Origin: a virus
Length of the DNA stretch: 51,975 bases
Strand: one strand, 5' to 3'
IMG/VR virus record: IMGVR_UViG_3300037493_002946
Span: 1 to 51,975 of that record
Positions within the stretch are counted from its first letter, which is position 1; the number at the start of each line of letters is the position of its first letter. Shown here piece by piece: positions 32,215-40,358 of the stretch. The translations under genes were made by a program, and so were the position numbers. Under the pieces are notes generated by a model, which did not search any database, was not told where the DNA came from, and was given only the letters and a program-made list of their open reading frames with translations.

Positions 32215-33339
32215 ATGAATAGAATTCCTAGTAATGTTTTAAAATTTGCATCTGGTAATACTGACCTTTATATGAAGTTCAGTGATTATTGGAATCACTA
32301 TCGCTCAATCAATGGCGAAAAGAATCTTTCTTTCCAGACTACTCGCGTGGTAGATGGCAAGGAACAATCAATCTCTTTCTCGGAAAAAGAAGCGGAAATG
32401 AACAAGGCTCTTTTGGCTGAGGTTATGAAGTTTGCTGGTATTTCCAGCATGGCTGATTTTCCCGTTGAAACTTGGGCTAATCACCCTTCTTTAAAGTGGG
32501 CTGCGTTTTCAATCGTGAGTGCGCTTATTGATATGGTTCTTCCTGATTCTTTGATTCAGTCAACAGGTTTGTATGCTGATGTTCGTGCTATTGGTTTTGG
32601 TGACTCTGCTTCATTTGAAGTAAAGCCTCGTGACCTGTTCTTGGTTTCCAAGCATGGTCGCGCTCAGAGAACTGCTCAGGCTCAAAAGCAGTTCAACGGA
32701 ATGGTTACGATTGTTCCCGAATTGCGAGAAATGACCGTTGAGGTTGCTCTTTACAAGGTTCTGGCTGGAAAAGAATCTCTTGCTGATTTTACGGCTAAGG
32801 CTGTTCGTTCTATCGAAGTCGAAATGGCTCGTGATGTTTATACCACCTTCAATACCGCTATGGCGGCTTTGGACAACGCTGGTGATGATTTGCTTCGCGT
32901 TGCTGGCTATACTCAGAGCGACCTTATCTCTCTTGGTCAGAAAGTTTCAACTTGGAATGGTGGTCAGAAAGCCATGATTGTCGGTACTCAACTCGCCCTT
33001 CAGAATATTCTTCCCACTGATGCTAACTATCGTTATACTTTGGAAAGTGATTTCGTCAAAATTGGTTATGTTCAGAATGTTTTTGGTTTTGATGTGATGT
33101 TGCTCCCCCAAGTTGCCGATTATCGCACCCCGTTCAAGACTCTGCTTGACGACACAAAGATTTATATTGTGTCTCCTTCAGCTAATAAGTTGGTCAAACT
33201 TGTCATGGAAGGTTCAACGATGGCTAATGTTGATTCAACTTATGCCAATGCCAACCTCATGCAGGGTGCTACGTTTATGAAGAGTTGGGGGTCAGCTATT
33301 GCTACCAATTCTCTCGCCGCTGTAATTACCTTAGCTTAA
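32215..33339 (+). CDS. Major capsid protein
   Basis: 374 residues after CGGAGG. An HK97-fold-like layout: an N-terminal helical arm (about 1-110), then the shell domain with GFGDSASFEVKPRDLFLVSKHGRAQRT and PELREMTVEVALYKVLAGKESL, and a C-terminal region with YVQNVFGFDVMLLPQ and TKIYIVSPSANKLVKLVMEG. The last is typical of phage capsid proteins that present a late beta strand before the C-terminus. Codon use is the most GC-rich of the window, as expected for the most abundant protein. A strong terminator follows. An endonuclease gene sits just upstream. Confidence 0.88.
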   Translation: MNRIPSNVLKFASGNTDLYMKFSDYWNHYRSINGEKNLSFQTTRVVDGKEQSISFSEKEAEMNKALLAEVMKFAGISSMADFPVETWANHPSLKWAAFSIVSALIDMVLPDSLIQSTGLYADVRAIGFGDSASFEVKPRDLFLVSKHGRAQRTAQAQKQFNGMVTIVPELREMTVEVALYKVLAGKESLADFTAKAVRSIEVEMARDVYTTFNTAMAALDNAGDDLLRVAGYTQSDLISLGQKVSTWNGGQKAMIVGTQLALQNILPTDANYRYTLESDFVKIGYVQNVFGFDVMLLPQVADYRTPFKTLLDDTKIYIVSPSANKLVKLVMEGSTMANVDSTYANANLMQGATFMKSWGSAIATNSLAAVITLA

Positions 33340-33346
33340 TTTTATT

Positions 33347-33416
33347 AAAAATCTGGAGAATAGGGTCGCTCCCAAAAAGTATAATTCCTGAATACCTTTC
33401 TCCAGATTTTTATATT
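33347..33416 (+). terminator. Long terminator hairpin after the capsid gene
   Basis: AAAAATCTGGAGAA (33347-33360) pairs perfectly with TTCTCCAGATTTTT (33398-33411), with ATATTCT beyond. The 37-nt loop contains a small GGG/CCC stem (33363-33373). It probably limits read-through from the capsid gene and stabilises its 3' end. Confidence 0.75.
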
Positions 33417-33456
33417 CTCAGGAAATAATAATTATCAACATTAAAAAAGGAAAAAA

Positions 33457-33975
33457 ATGGCTAGACAATCTAAAACCACTGAAATTCAGGAGAGACCAAT
33501 TCTCGCTGATGAATTTATTGAAGTTGTTTCTCTTACTCCTTATAAATTAAATCTTTCTACCGAAACGGGAGGAAAAGGCAGAGTAGTTAAATTTGAAAAA
33601 TTTGGAGATACTAGAAGAATTTCATATAGCGATTTAGTCAGAGTTATTGATACAAATCAAAGTTTTCTAGAATCTGGATATTTTTATATTTTAGATGAGA
33701 GGGTTATTAAAAAGCATGGATTATCATATGCTTATGATGTAATTCTAACAAAAGAAAAATTAGAACAAGTTTTTAATTTAGGAACTAATTCAGTATCTCT
33801 TTATAAATCTGCTAACGAAGTTCAAAAGAAATTCATTCATCAAATCATTATCGATAAATTAATCAAAAATGAATCAGTTGACTTAAATTTGATTTCTCAA
33901 ATTGAAAAAATTGGTGGTGCTAATTTAATCCAATCAGCTAACGAAGCTAAAGAAATGATGGAAGTTGAAAAATAA
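33457..33975 (+). CDS. Head-connector region protein
   Basis: 172 residues after AAAAAAGG. An N-terminal beta part (LTPYKLNLSTETGGKGRVVKFEKFGDTRRISYSDLVRVI) suggests a small sheet domain, followed by helices (LEQVFNLGTNSVSLYKSANEVQKKFIHQIIIDKLI). It is the first gene after the capsid gene, where head completion proteins are normally encoded. I recognise no exact family. AT-rich codon use returns at this gene. Confidence 0.6.
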   Translation: MARQSKTTEIQERPILADEFIEVVSLTPYKLNLSTETGGKGRVVKFEKFGDTRRISYSDLVRVIDTNQSFLESGYFYILDERVIKKHGLSYAYDVILTKEKLEQVFNLGTNSVSLYKSANEVQKKFIHQIIIDKLIKNESVDLNLISQIEKIGGANLIQSANEAKEMMEVEK

Positions 33976-33996
33976 AATATATAAGGAGGTTCAAAA

Positions 33997-34461
33997 ATGA
34001 CGACATCATATACAGACATATTTGACCTCTTCATGTCTCAAATAGAAGACTATCGTCTTTTATCTTTATACAATGAAGATATTCTGAATGATACAACAAA
34101 TTTAAATACTTATCTGTTAGGATTTATGATACTTGCAATGCCTGAATTTTCTTCTTGCCTACAAGACTTAACTGATAGAAATGATACAACTATGGTTTTT
34201 AATTTTACGATGACCGATGAAAATAAAAAAATATTATCAAAATTGATGGTCAAGGAATGGATGGCTAAAGAGTTGAAAGACATTCTTCAGATGAGATGGA
34301 ATATCACCGACTCTGATTTTAAGCATTATAGTGAAGCCCAAAATACAAAAAGTAAACAGGATGTTCTCTCTGAATTAAGGGAGGAGTGTTCTCAATTACT
34401 TATTGACTACGGGTTAAAACATAATGATTGGACTGCCTGGACTCTTGGAAACTTTATGTAA
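33997..34461 (+). CDS. Head-tail connector protein
   Basis: 154 residues after AAGGAGG. All-helical (TDIFDLFMSQIEDYRLLSLY...; LSKLMVKEWMAKELKDILQMRW; DVLSELREECSQLLIDYG), resembling head-tail adaptor proteins of the gp6/gp15 type that form a ring under the portal. Position second after the capsid gene supports this. Ends 11 nt before the start of the next gene. The family is inferred. Confidence 0.62.
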   Translation: MTTSYTDIFDLFMSQIEDYRLLSLYNEDILNDTTNLNTYLLGFMILAMPEFSSCLQDLTDRNDTTMVFNFTMTDENKKILSKLMVKEWMAKELKDILQMRWNITDSDFKHYSEAQNTKSKQDVLSELREECSQLLIDYGLKHNDWTAWTLGNFM

Positions 34462-34472
34462 AGGAGACTTGT

Positions 34473-35756
34473 ATGACATATAGATTTTTAAATGCAGGTC
34501 TCTCTATGAATAAAAATCCAAAGGGAACTTTGATTTCCGACTTTCAAACGAATTTGGAAAAAGAGTTTTATGTCTCATCGGATTGGTTTACAATTCAAAA
34601 AGAATATCCTTATGGCTCAGAAGAATACGTTGACACAGATGTGAGAATCAATACCTTGTTTGAAGCTAAAACAGCAATGGCTATTGGAGATGACTTCAAG
34701 AAGTTGTTATTCAAAAGCCCCGCTGAAGCTGCAACACTAGGTCAATATTTTCAATTTGATAATAATTATTGGATTGTGTCAAACATAGAAAACATAAAAA
34801 ATCTTGCTTCTACTTGTGTTATTAGAAGATGTAACAATCTTTTAAGATGGAAAGACTTTGATACTGGTTTAGTTTATTCTCAACCATGTGTTATTGATTA
34901 TACCATCAAAGAAACCAGAGATTATAGTACGGGTGGAGCTTCACTTGTTCAACCGTCTGGATTTATGGAAATCTTTAGTCAATTTAACATTAGAAGTAAT
35001 AAGATAAGACCTAGCCGAAGGTTTATATTTGGCAATCAGAATAATTGGAACGCCTATAAAATTATGGGTGGTGGTATAAACAATTATAATAACTTATTTA
35101 CATCGGATATGAATAGTGTTGGCTTATTGAGATTATCTCTGCTGGCTAATCAATTGAACTCAGATACCGATGACCTTGTAAATGGAGTAGCTGACGCTGG
35201 AGAATACGCCTATACTTTGTCTCTTAATGTTTCTAATCTTTCTATGGCTCTTGGTGATATATATACTATCATCCCAACTGTGGAACTCAACGGTGGAAGT
35301 ATTACCAGAGCGGTTACATGGAGTTCCAGTAAAACAAATGTAGCCACAATTAGTTCTGGAGGCGTGATTACGCCTGTATCAGCGGGAACATCTACAATTA
35401 CATGTTCTCTTACTGATAATCCATCTATAACGGAAACATGTTCACTGACTGTTACTTCAACTCCTACAAATAACTATTCTGTTCTTGTATCGCCCTCCAT
35501 AGATTATGTCTATGAGGGAGAAGAGCAGGTTTTCACAACTAGTTTATATCTAAACGGTATTTTACAACCCGACACCTTCACATATTCCCTAAACACTAAT
35601 GGCGTTCCATCCAGTAATTATCAATATAATATTTTATCTGGAAACACCATATGGGTAAGAAATATAAAACGATATGACCAGAGTTCTCTTATCTTTACTG
35701 CAACTTCTGGAAGCACATCTATTCAAATGCCCATATTACTCAAGGGAGGTTGGTAA
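34473..35756 (+). CDS. Head closure/connector protein with Ig-like (BIG2) domain
   Basis: 427 residues from ATG 34473 (AAGGAG 6 nt upstream; a longer frame from 34428 would run over the previous stop). The first 230 residues look like a connector domain (GSEEYVDTDVRINTLFEAKTAM; QFDNNYWIVSNIENIKNL). A bacterial Ig-like BIG2 domain (about 245-325) follows: WSSSKTNVATISSGGVITPVSAGTSTITC. A further beta domain to the C-terminus may be another Ig-like fold. Ig-like domains on head-tail joint proteins are exposed and thought to bind glycans. The stop overlaps the next start (TAATG). Confidence 0.68.
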   Translation: MTYRFLNAGLSMNKNPKGTLISDFQTNLEKEFYVSSDWFTIQKEYPYGSEEYVDTDVRINTLFEAKTAMAIGDDFKKLLFKSPAEAATLGQYFQFDNNYWIVSNIENIKNLASTCVIRRCNNLLRWKDFDTGLVYSQPCVIDYTIKETRDYSTGGASLVQPSGFMEIFSQFNIRSNKIRPSRRFIFGNQNNWNAYKIMGGGINNYNNLFTSDMNSVGLLRLSLLANQLNSDTDDLVNGVADAGEYAYTLSLNVSNLSMALGDIYTIIPTVELNGGSITRAVTWSSSKTNVATISSGGVITPVSAGTSTITCSLTDNPSITETCSLTVTSTPTNNYSVLVSPSIDYVYEGEEQVFTTSLYLNGILQPDTFTYSLNTNGVPSSNYQYNILSGNTIWVRNIKRYDQSSLIFTATSGSTSIQMPILLKGGW

Positions 35757-36310
35757 TGTCAACTGGAGTAAATACTGATACCTATGCTTATTCAAAATTA
35801 ACTGGTTTCAAATTTTTTTCATATAATATCATCAATTATTTGATTGACAACAATGAGGAGATTTGGAAACTGTTATATTACAATGACATTGATGCTTGGG
35901 ATAAGACAAATACAAATATAGCCCAAAAGCGTTCTTTAATTTATGCTGGTCAACCAGACGAGACTTTGTATAGAGTCTTCATGGGGGAAAAACAAATCAA
36001 CGCCTGGATAAATGAAGCATGTATTCTTAGAATATTTCCGCATTCTGTAATTCCAGAAAACAGAACGGTCAATACTACCGTTATGGTTTTCGATGTTTAC
36101 TGTCATTACAGAATCAACACGATGTCTAATTATACAACCAGAATTGATAGTGTCGTGGAAGAATTAATTTCAACCTTAAACGGTTCTAATATTGGAGGAC
36201 TTGGAAGATTGACATTTAATGCCGCTATCGCAAAAGCCGACAAGGTTTACGAAAGTGGGCAAGCACCTTTTGGAGGGAAAAGAATAACGATGTCAACCAA
36301 GCAAAACTAG
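35756..36310 (+). CDS. Tail-completion / terminator-like protein
   Basis: 184 residues from ATG 35756, which shares the TAATG with the upstream stop and has AGGGAGG ahead. The alpha/beta pattern (RSLIYAGQPDETLYRVFMGEKQINAWINEACILRIFPHSVIPENRTV NTTVMVFDVYCHYRI) fits a tail terminator or head-tail joining protein. Gene order (connector, completion, tail tube) supports the role. It probably caps the tail tube and docks it to the head. The motif is not diagnostic. Confidence 0.62.
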   Translation: MSTGVNTDTYAYSKLTGFKFFSYNIINYLIDNNEEIWKLLYYNDIDAWDKTNTNIAQKRSLIYAGQPDETLYRVFMGEKQINAWINEACILRIFPHSVIPENRTVNTTVMVFDVYCHYRINTMSNYTTRIDSVVEELISTLNGSNIGGLGRLTFNAAIAKADKVYESGQAPFGGKRITMSTKQN

Positions 36311-37066
36311 ATGACAAACACACTGCAATTAAATAGTTTTATATTTGATGACCCTGTTGATTATAAGGGATTAAAAATATATCCAGTAAGATTGAAAGAT
36401 TATATTCATTTTAATTTTTCAGTTGAATGTTTATTGATAGATAAAAATAGTATACCTGACACCAATATAATATCAATGGGTTATATGGATTATTTATTAA
36501 AATATGCTACGGATGAAAATAGGCACATTCAAATGCTTGCTGGATTAATATATGTCTGTCTAAAGACAGATGTTGATAATATAAAATTTAAAATAGATGA
36601 AAACAATAAATATGTTTTATCTATACTAAATATTGAAATCACGAATGATGATTTTGAAGAAATAAAAAAAATAATATTGGAACAAAACTTAGTTGATGTT
36701 CCTGATTATAGCATTCAAAAAGAAATTAGAGATAAAATTGATGAAGGTAAAAAATTGAGAATTAAAATTGCCAAAAATAAACCAGCATCTTTTGAAGACC
36801 AAATCGTTTCTCTATCTATTGCTGGTGGCTTGCCATTGGAAAATATATATGAAATGACATATCGAAAATTTGTAAAATCAATTGGAAGAATGGATTTATT
36901 AATTCATTATAAGATTTTTTTGCAAAGCAGTATGTCTGGAATGGTTTCCTTCAAAGACAAATCGTTTATAAAGCATTGGCTCAATGATATTACTGAAACA
37001 GAAAATCCCGATATGATTGAATTGGATGCGATGAAGAAAAAAATTAGTTTCGAAGATAAAAAATAA
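36311..37066 (+). CDS. Tail-module protein, unknown
   Basis: 251 residues starting directly at the base after the preceding stop. It begins FIFDDPVDYKGLKIYPVRLKDYIHFNFSVECLL and continues with charged helices (EIRDKIDEGKKLRIKIAKNKPASFEDQIVSLSIAGGLPLENIYEMTYRKFVKSIGR). I do not recognise the family, but the arrangement resembles assembly chaperones, and the LPLENIYEMTYRKFVK helix recalls tail-chaperone-like folds. It sits directly before the tail tube gene. A role as an assembly factor is inferred. Confidence 0.5.
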   Translation: MTNTLQLNSFIFDDPVDYKGLKIYPVRLKDYIHFNFSVECLLIDKNSIPDTNIISMGYMDYLLKYATDENRHIQMLAGLIYVCLKTDVDNIKFKIDENNKYVLSILNIEITNDDFEEIKKIILEQNLVDVPDYSIQKEIRDKIDEGKKLRIKIAKNKPASFEDQIVSLSIAGGLPLENIYEMTYRKFVKSIGRMDLLIHYKIFLQSSMSGMVSFKDKSFIKHWLNDITETENPDMIELDAMKKKISFEDKK

Positions 37067-37080
37067 ACGGAGGATATTCT

Positions 37081-38106
37081 ATGAAGAAATTTTTAGTTTC
37101 TACAGCAGATGTTTATGGCTATGATTCCAATAGCAATTTGGTGATTGTTGGCAAGACTCTGCTAGATTCAAGCATTGAAACCACACTTGGTAATACCGAT
37201 GTTCGTGCGGGTCGTGGAAATCAATTGCAATATATCTATTACCACACCGCAGAAATGAATATTAATATTTCTGACGCTCAGTGGAATCTCGACTTCCTTT
37301 CAAAACAGGTTGGTCAAGATATTGTGACAGGCTCAAACGTGTATACCGAAGAAACCATTACCCTTGGTGCTTTGGGTGCTGGAACAGTTGCGGGAACTCC
37401 TCTCGCTGTTTCTGGCACAACTATTTATGGTTGGGTTACTCACGAAGATGGTGTTGTTGAGCGCGTTACCTTTAGTGGTAGCAATTTCACTTCGTCTCAC
37501 GGTGTTGCTACAGATGTGGTTTGTGTTCGCTATTATGCTTTGAATGCGGCTGCTCGTAGTCTCACAATTCCTTCTAACTTTGTTCCTAGCATCATTCGTT
37601 TGGTGATGGTCGCTCAGTTGGCTTCAAGTGATGCTTCAACCAATATCATTGGTGAAGTTCAAATCGAAGTCCCGAAGGGTTCTCTTACTGGCGCATTTAC
37701 AATTTCTTTGACTCCCGATGGCGTTGCTTCAACTCCTTTGGCTGTTAGAGCTTTGGCGGCAAATGAGGCGTGGGCTGGTTGTACAACTCAGGCTACTTAT
37801 GCCAAGATTGATGAAATTATCTACAATACCAATTGGTATGACAATGTTGTTGGTATCTCAATCGAAGGTGGAGATTTTAGTCTCACACATCCCTCAACCA
37901 AACAACTGATTGTTCGTGCCATTCCTCTAACTGGTGCTGCTTTCATTCCTCCCACAAGTGGATTAACTTTTTCTTCGGCTACGGTTGGTACTGCGACCAT
38001 TAGTGCAAGCGGTCTCGTTACTTCAGTTGCCGCTGGAACAAGCCTTTTGAAAGTTACTATTACTGCCAAAACAGCTATAGACGCTAACGTTGTAGTTACT
38101 GTATAA
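37081..38106 (+). CDS. Major tail tube protein with C-terminal Ig-like domain
   Basis: 341 residues after CGGAGG. The N-terminal two thirds (KFLVSTADVYGYDSNSNLVIVGKTLLDSSIETTLGNTDVRAGRGNQLQYIYYHTAEMNINISDAQW) match the beta-sandwich tube proteins of long-tailed phages. A BIG2-like module occupies about 275-341 (LTFSSATVGTATISASGLVTSVAAGTSLLKV). Codon use is relatively GC-rich, as in the capsid gene, so it is abundant. It polymerises around the tape measure. A strong terminator follows. Confidence 0.82.
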   Translation: MKKFLVSTADVYGYDSNSNLVIVGKTLLDSSIETTLGNTDVRAGRGNQLQYIYYHTAEMNINISDAQWNLDFLSKQVGQDIVTGSNVYTEETITLGALGAGTVAGTPLAVSGTTIYGWVTHEDGVVERVTFSGSNFTSSHGVATDVVCVRYYALNAAARSLTIPSNFVPSIIRLVMVAQLASSDASTNIIGEVQIEVPKGSLTGAFTISLTPDGVASTPLAVRALAANEAWAGCTTQATYAKIDEIIYNTNWYDNVVGISIEGGDFSLTHPSTKQLIVRAIPLTGAAFIPPTSGLTFSSATVGTATISASGLVTSVAAGTSLLKVTITAKTAIDANVVVTV

Positions 38107-38111
38107 TGAAT

Positions 38112-38158
38112 AAAAAATATGGAGAGTTTATAAAAAAGACTCTCCATATTTTTTTTAT
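38112..38158 (+). terminator. Strong intrinsic terminator after the tail tube gene
   Basis: A 16-bp perfect stem, 38112-38127 with 38139-38154, around an 11-nt loop; the 3' arm runs into an 8-nt T-run. It is a textbook bidirectional-type terminator placed 6 nt after the tail tube stop codon. Confidence 0.9.
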
Positions 38159-38184
38159 AGATTTACCGTATAGGGAGGGTATTG

Positions 38185-38403
38185 ATGAAAATAAATAAAC
38201 TTTTAAAAATAATTTTAGTTACACCAACATATATTGTCGTTGATAATAATGGTTGCAACGAAAGAATATCCATAAGAGATAGCAAATACAAAATCGGTGA
38301 TGTATATGAAACCGAAGAAATTGAAAAACAACCTGAACCTTTATTTAAAAAAAATAAATATACCAATAAAAATGACGATTTCGTACATTTGGACGAAAAA
38401 TAG
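38185..38403 (+). CDS. Small hypothetical protein
   Basis: 72 residues from ATG 38185 after GGGAGGGT (TTG at 38182 is too close). It begins KINKLLKIILVTPTYIVVDNNGCNERISIRD, possibly a beta domain, and ends in a charged, Lys/Asp-rich tail. It is isolated between two terminators in the tail module, so transcription depends on read-through or a local promoter not recognised here. No function assigned. Confidence 0.5.
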   Translation: MKINKLLKIILVTPTYIVVDNNGCNERISIRDSKYKIGDVYETEEIEKQPEPLFKKNKYTNKNDDFVHLDEK

Positions 38404-38442
38404 TACAAAAAGATATAAAAAAATAATATAAGTTGATAAAAC

Positions 38443-38464
38443 ACTCATTTCATGTGAGTTTTTT
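38443..38464 (+). terminator. Short intrinsic terminator
   Basis: ACTCAT (38443-38448) pairs with GTGAGT (38454-38459, one U-G) around a 5-nt loop and runs into T6. It lies between the small hypothetical gene and the tail chaperone gene. Confidence 0.65.
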
Positions 38465-38522
38465 GTCAATTTAAAAATAATTAATCATATAAAATATAAT
38501 ATTAATTTTTTGGAGAAAAAAA

Positions 38523-39086
38523 ATGGAAAAGAAGATTTTGGAACTTTCTGGCACTAAAACTGAATATGATACAATTACATTTCAAGACCAAGTAATAAAG
38601 ATAAAAAAGATACTTCCCCTTGAAGATGTAATACAATTGGTATCCACCTACCTTTCAGAATATTATTCCGAAAGCAATGATAAATCTCAAGTTATTTTTG
38701 CTGAGTATGGATTACAATCCACGACTTTTGAGGTTGCAACAGATTCAACTATTAAGGCTGATGAGTTTTTTGTTGTGGCATCAACTTCTTTATTTGAGGA
38801 TGTTATTTCAAAAATTACTAATTTTGAATTTGTAAAAATGATAATTGGTAAAACTATTGAAAAAATTGAAAGAGAGAATTCCTTAGAAAAAAGTATCGCC
38901 AAGGTTACTGAAAAAATTGTTGAGGCTATTCAGTCGTTTTCGGAAAAAGGTATTGATGCCGATATGCTTACTTCAATTCAGAACACAGTAAAAGAAATTG
39001 GAGCTATGGGAATCAAGGAAGAAATGCCAGTAAAAATAAAAAAAAGTAACGGTAAAAAGAAGTCGGACAACGGTTATGTCCAGTAA
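38523..39086 (+). CDS. Tail assembly chaperone (G-like)
   Basis: 187 residues, ATG after TTTGGAG. A mostly helical protein (ILPLEDVIQLVSTYLSEYYSE; FEDVISKITNFEFVKMIIGKTIEKIE), ending in a basic, Lys-rich tail. Position between tail tube and tape measure is where siphoviruses encode the chaperone pair G and G-T. An A8 run at 39038-39045 near the 3' end would permit a shift into the overlapping downstream frame. The chaperone would coat the tape measure before tube polymerisation. Confidence 0.68.
   Translation: MEKKILELSGTKTEYDTITFQDQVIKIKKILPLEDVIQLVSTYLSEYYSESNDKSQVIFAEYGLQSTTFEVATDSTIKADEFFVVASTSLFEDVISKITNFEFVKMIIGKTIEKIERENSLEKSIAKVTEKIVEAIQSFSEKGIDADMLTSIQNTVKEIGAMGIKEEMPVKIKKSNGKKKSDNGYVQ
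39038..39045 (+). promoter_or_regulatory. Candidate programmed frameshift site (A8)
   Basis: In the chaperone frame the run reads ATA AAA AAA AGT. A +1 or -2 shift continues GTA ACG GTA AAA... without a stop into the zinc-ribbon frame (39076-39294), giving a fusion of about 256 residues. The target frame has a stop immediately before the run (TAA 39037-39039), so it is open exactly from the run onward. A -1 shift would stop after one codon (AAG TAA). Confidence 0.55.
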
Positions 39087-39294
39087 AAATACCAAAGGAA
39101 AATTGAGAAAAATTTTAAATAAGGAATGTCCTGAATGTGAATCTGAAAATCTTCAACTAAGGGAATGTGAGGGACACTCGATAGAAGTTTGTCCCTCTTG
39201 TGGTTATGAGGAAGAGGATAAAACCCTTAATAAAAATAACATTAAGAAATTGAGGGAGGCTAAAAATGAAGAACTTGGGGTACGCCAAAAATAA
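39076..39294 (+). CDS. Zinc-ribbon protein, probable frameshift extension of the tail chaperone
   Basis: 72 residues if started at ATG 39076, which lacks a ribosome site and overlaps the chaperone gene by 11 nt. A zinc ribbon is clear: CPECESENLQL...EVCPSCGYEEED (about 18-46). The frame is open back to the A8 run (39040), so expression as a T-like extension of the chaperone by a +1 or -2 shift is more likely than separate translation. It ends in a basic, helical tail. A zinc ribbon in this place is unusual. Confidence 0.6.
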   Translation: MSSKNTKGKLRKILNKECPECESENLQLRECEGHSIEVCPSCGYEEEDKTLNKNNIKKLREAKNEELGVRQK

Positions 39295-39877
39295 ACAACA
39301 ATTGGTAGCCTATATAAACCAGGATATTGATAAAATTTTTGAAAGGGTTGGAGAAAAACTTTTAGAAGAATTGCAAAAACAAATTGTAAAAGATGTTTAT
39401 GGTGGTATCCCCCCAACTTATAATCAGCAATATTATGGCGGAAAATATGGAGATGAAAACACTGGATTCTATGAGCCAACATATGAATTTTTAGATGCCT
39501 GGAATTTTAGAACAGCAAAGAACGCTGGAAATCCAAAAATAACCGTATATTTTGTTCCATCTTCGTTGGATAAAAAAGCCCATCGGTCTATTGTGGGGAA
39601 AAAAGATGTCAGAAAAAATCTAGCCGATATTTTGAATAATGCATATAAAGGTGGAGATGACCCGACTGATAGAGGTGATGGATATACAAGCGATTTGCAA
39701 GTAGGCGGAGGAACAAATGGGATGACGGGCGAAGTTATAGAACCCACCCATGTTTCAAAATATAGAAAACCATATTGGACTAGATTTTTAAAAAAAATTA
39801 CAAGCAAATCTGGAAAATATAGTTTAAAACAAATGATAAAAGAAGAAGCTAAAAGACAAGGATTACAATTGAGGTAA
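39266..39877 (+). CDS. Tail-module structural or assembly protein
   Basis: 203 residues, ATG after GGGAGG, overlapping the previous frame by 29 nt. An N-terminal helix (INQDIDKIFERVGEKLLEELQKQIVKD) is followed by a Tyr/Gly-rich segment (PPTYNQQYYGGKYG) and a mixed C-terminus ending in basic helices. This organisation resembles phage HK97 gp10-like head-tail/minor tail proteins (EFLDAWNF ... RPYW-type block). The exact role is not known. It immediately precedes the resolvase gene. Confidence 0.58.
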   Translation: MKNLGYAKNKQQLVAYINQDIDKIFERVGEKLLEELQKQIVKDVYGGIPPTYNQQYYGGKYGDENTGFYEPTYEFLDAWNFRTAKNAGNPKITVYFVPSSLDKKAHRSIVGKKDVRKNLADILNNAYKGGDDPTDRGDGYTSDLQVGGGTNGMTGEVIEPTHVSKYRKPYWTRFLKKITSKSGKYSLKQMIKEEAKRQGLQLR

Positions 39878-39878
39878 A

Positions 39879-40358
39879 ATGTATATAATCACATTTGATT
39901 TAAGTTTGAATTCAACTGGATATTGTGTTTTTACTGATAAAGGAAAATTTATCGATAAGGGAACAATTGCTCCAAGTTTAGAGTTTGATATTCAAAATAA
40001 ATTAAAGTTTATAGCAGATAAGGTAAAAAAATTGAAAAGGAAATATGATATAAAATATATCATTATTGAACGCGGATTTTCACGTTTCAATGAAATTACA
40101 CAGAAATTATTTAGAGTTGTTGGACTTATAAATTATTTGTTTTACGATGTAGAACAAATTTATATTACTGCCAAATCAGTAAGAAAAATCATATGCGGTA
40201 ATGGAAATATAAAGAAAGAAGATTTTTTTATGTTTATAAAAGATAATAATAAAAAAATAAAATTCAATAATAATGATGAGGGGGATGCTTATGCTTTAGG
40301 CAAAGCATATTTTCTTCAACAAAAAGAGGTTATAAAAAATGGCAAGAAAAACATTTAA
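39879..40358 (+). CDS. RuvC-like Holliday junction resolvase
   Basis: 159 residues, ATG after GAGG. The RNase H-like fold shows all acidic residues of RuvC-type nucleases: D7 in FDLSLNSTGY, E64 in YIIIERGFS and the DEGDA cluster (D133, E134, D136) in the C-terminal helix. It should cut branched DNA with Mg2+, clearing recombination intermediates before packaging. Its location between tail genes is out of place for a DNA-processing enzyme. It overlaps the integrase gene by 20 nt, suggesting both arrived or are regulated together. Confidence 0.85.
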   Translation: MYIITFDLSLNSTGYCVFTDKGKFIDKGTIAPSLEFDIQNKLKFIADKVKKLKRKYDIKYIIIERGFSRFNEITQKLFRVVGLINYLFYDVEQIYITAKSVRKIICGNGNIKKEDFFMFIKDNNKKIKFNNNDEGDAYALGKAYFLQQKEVIKNGKKNI

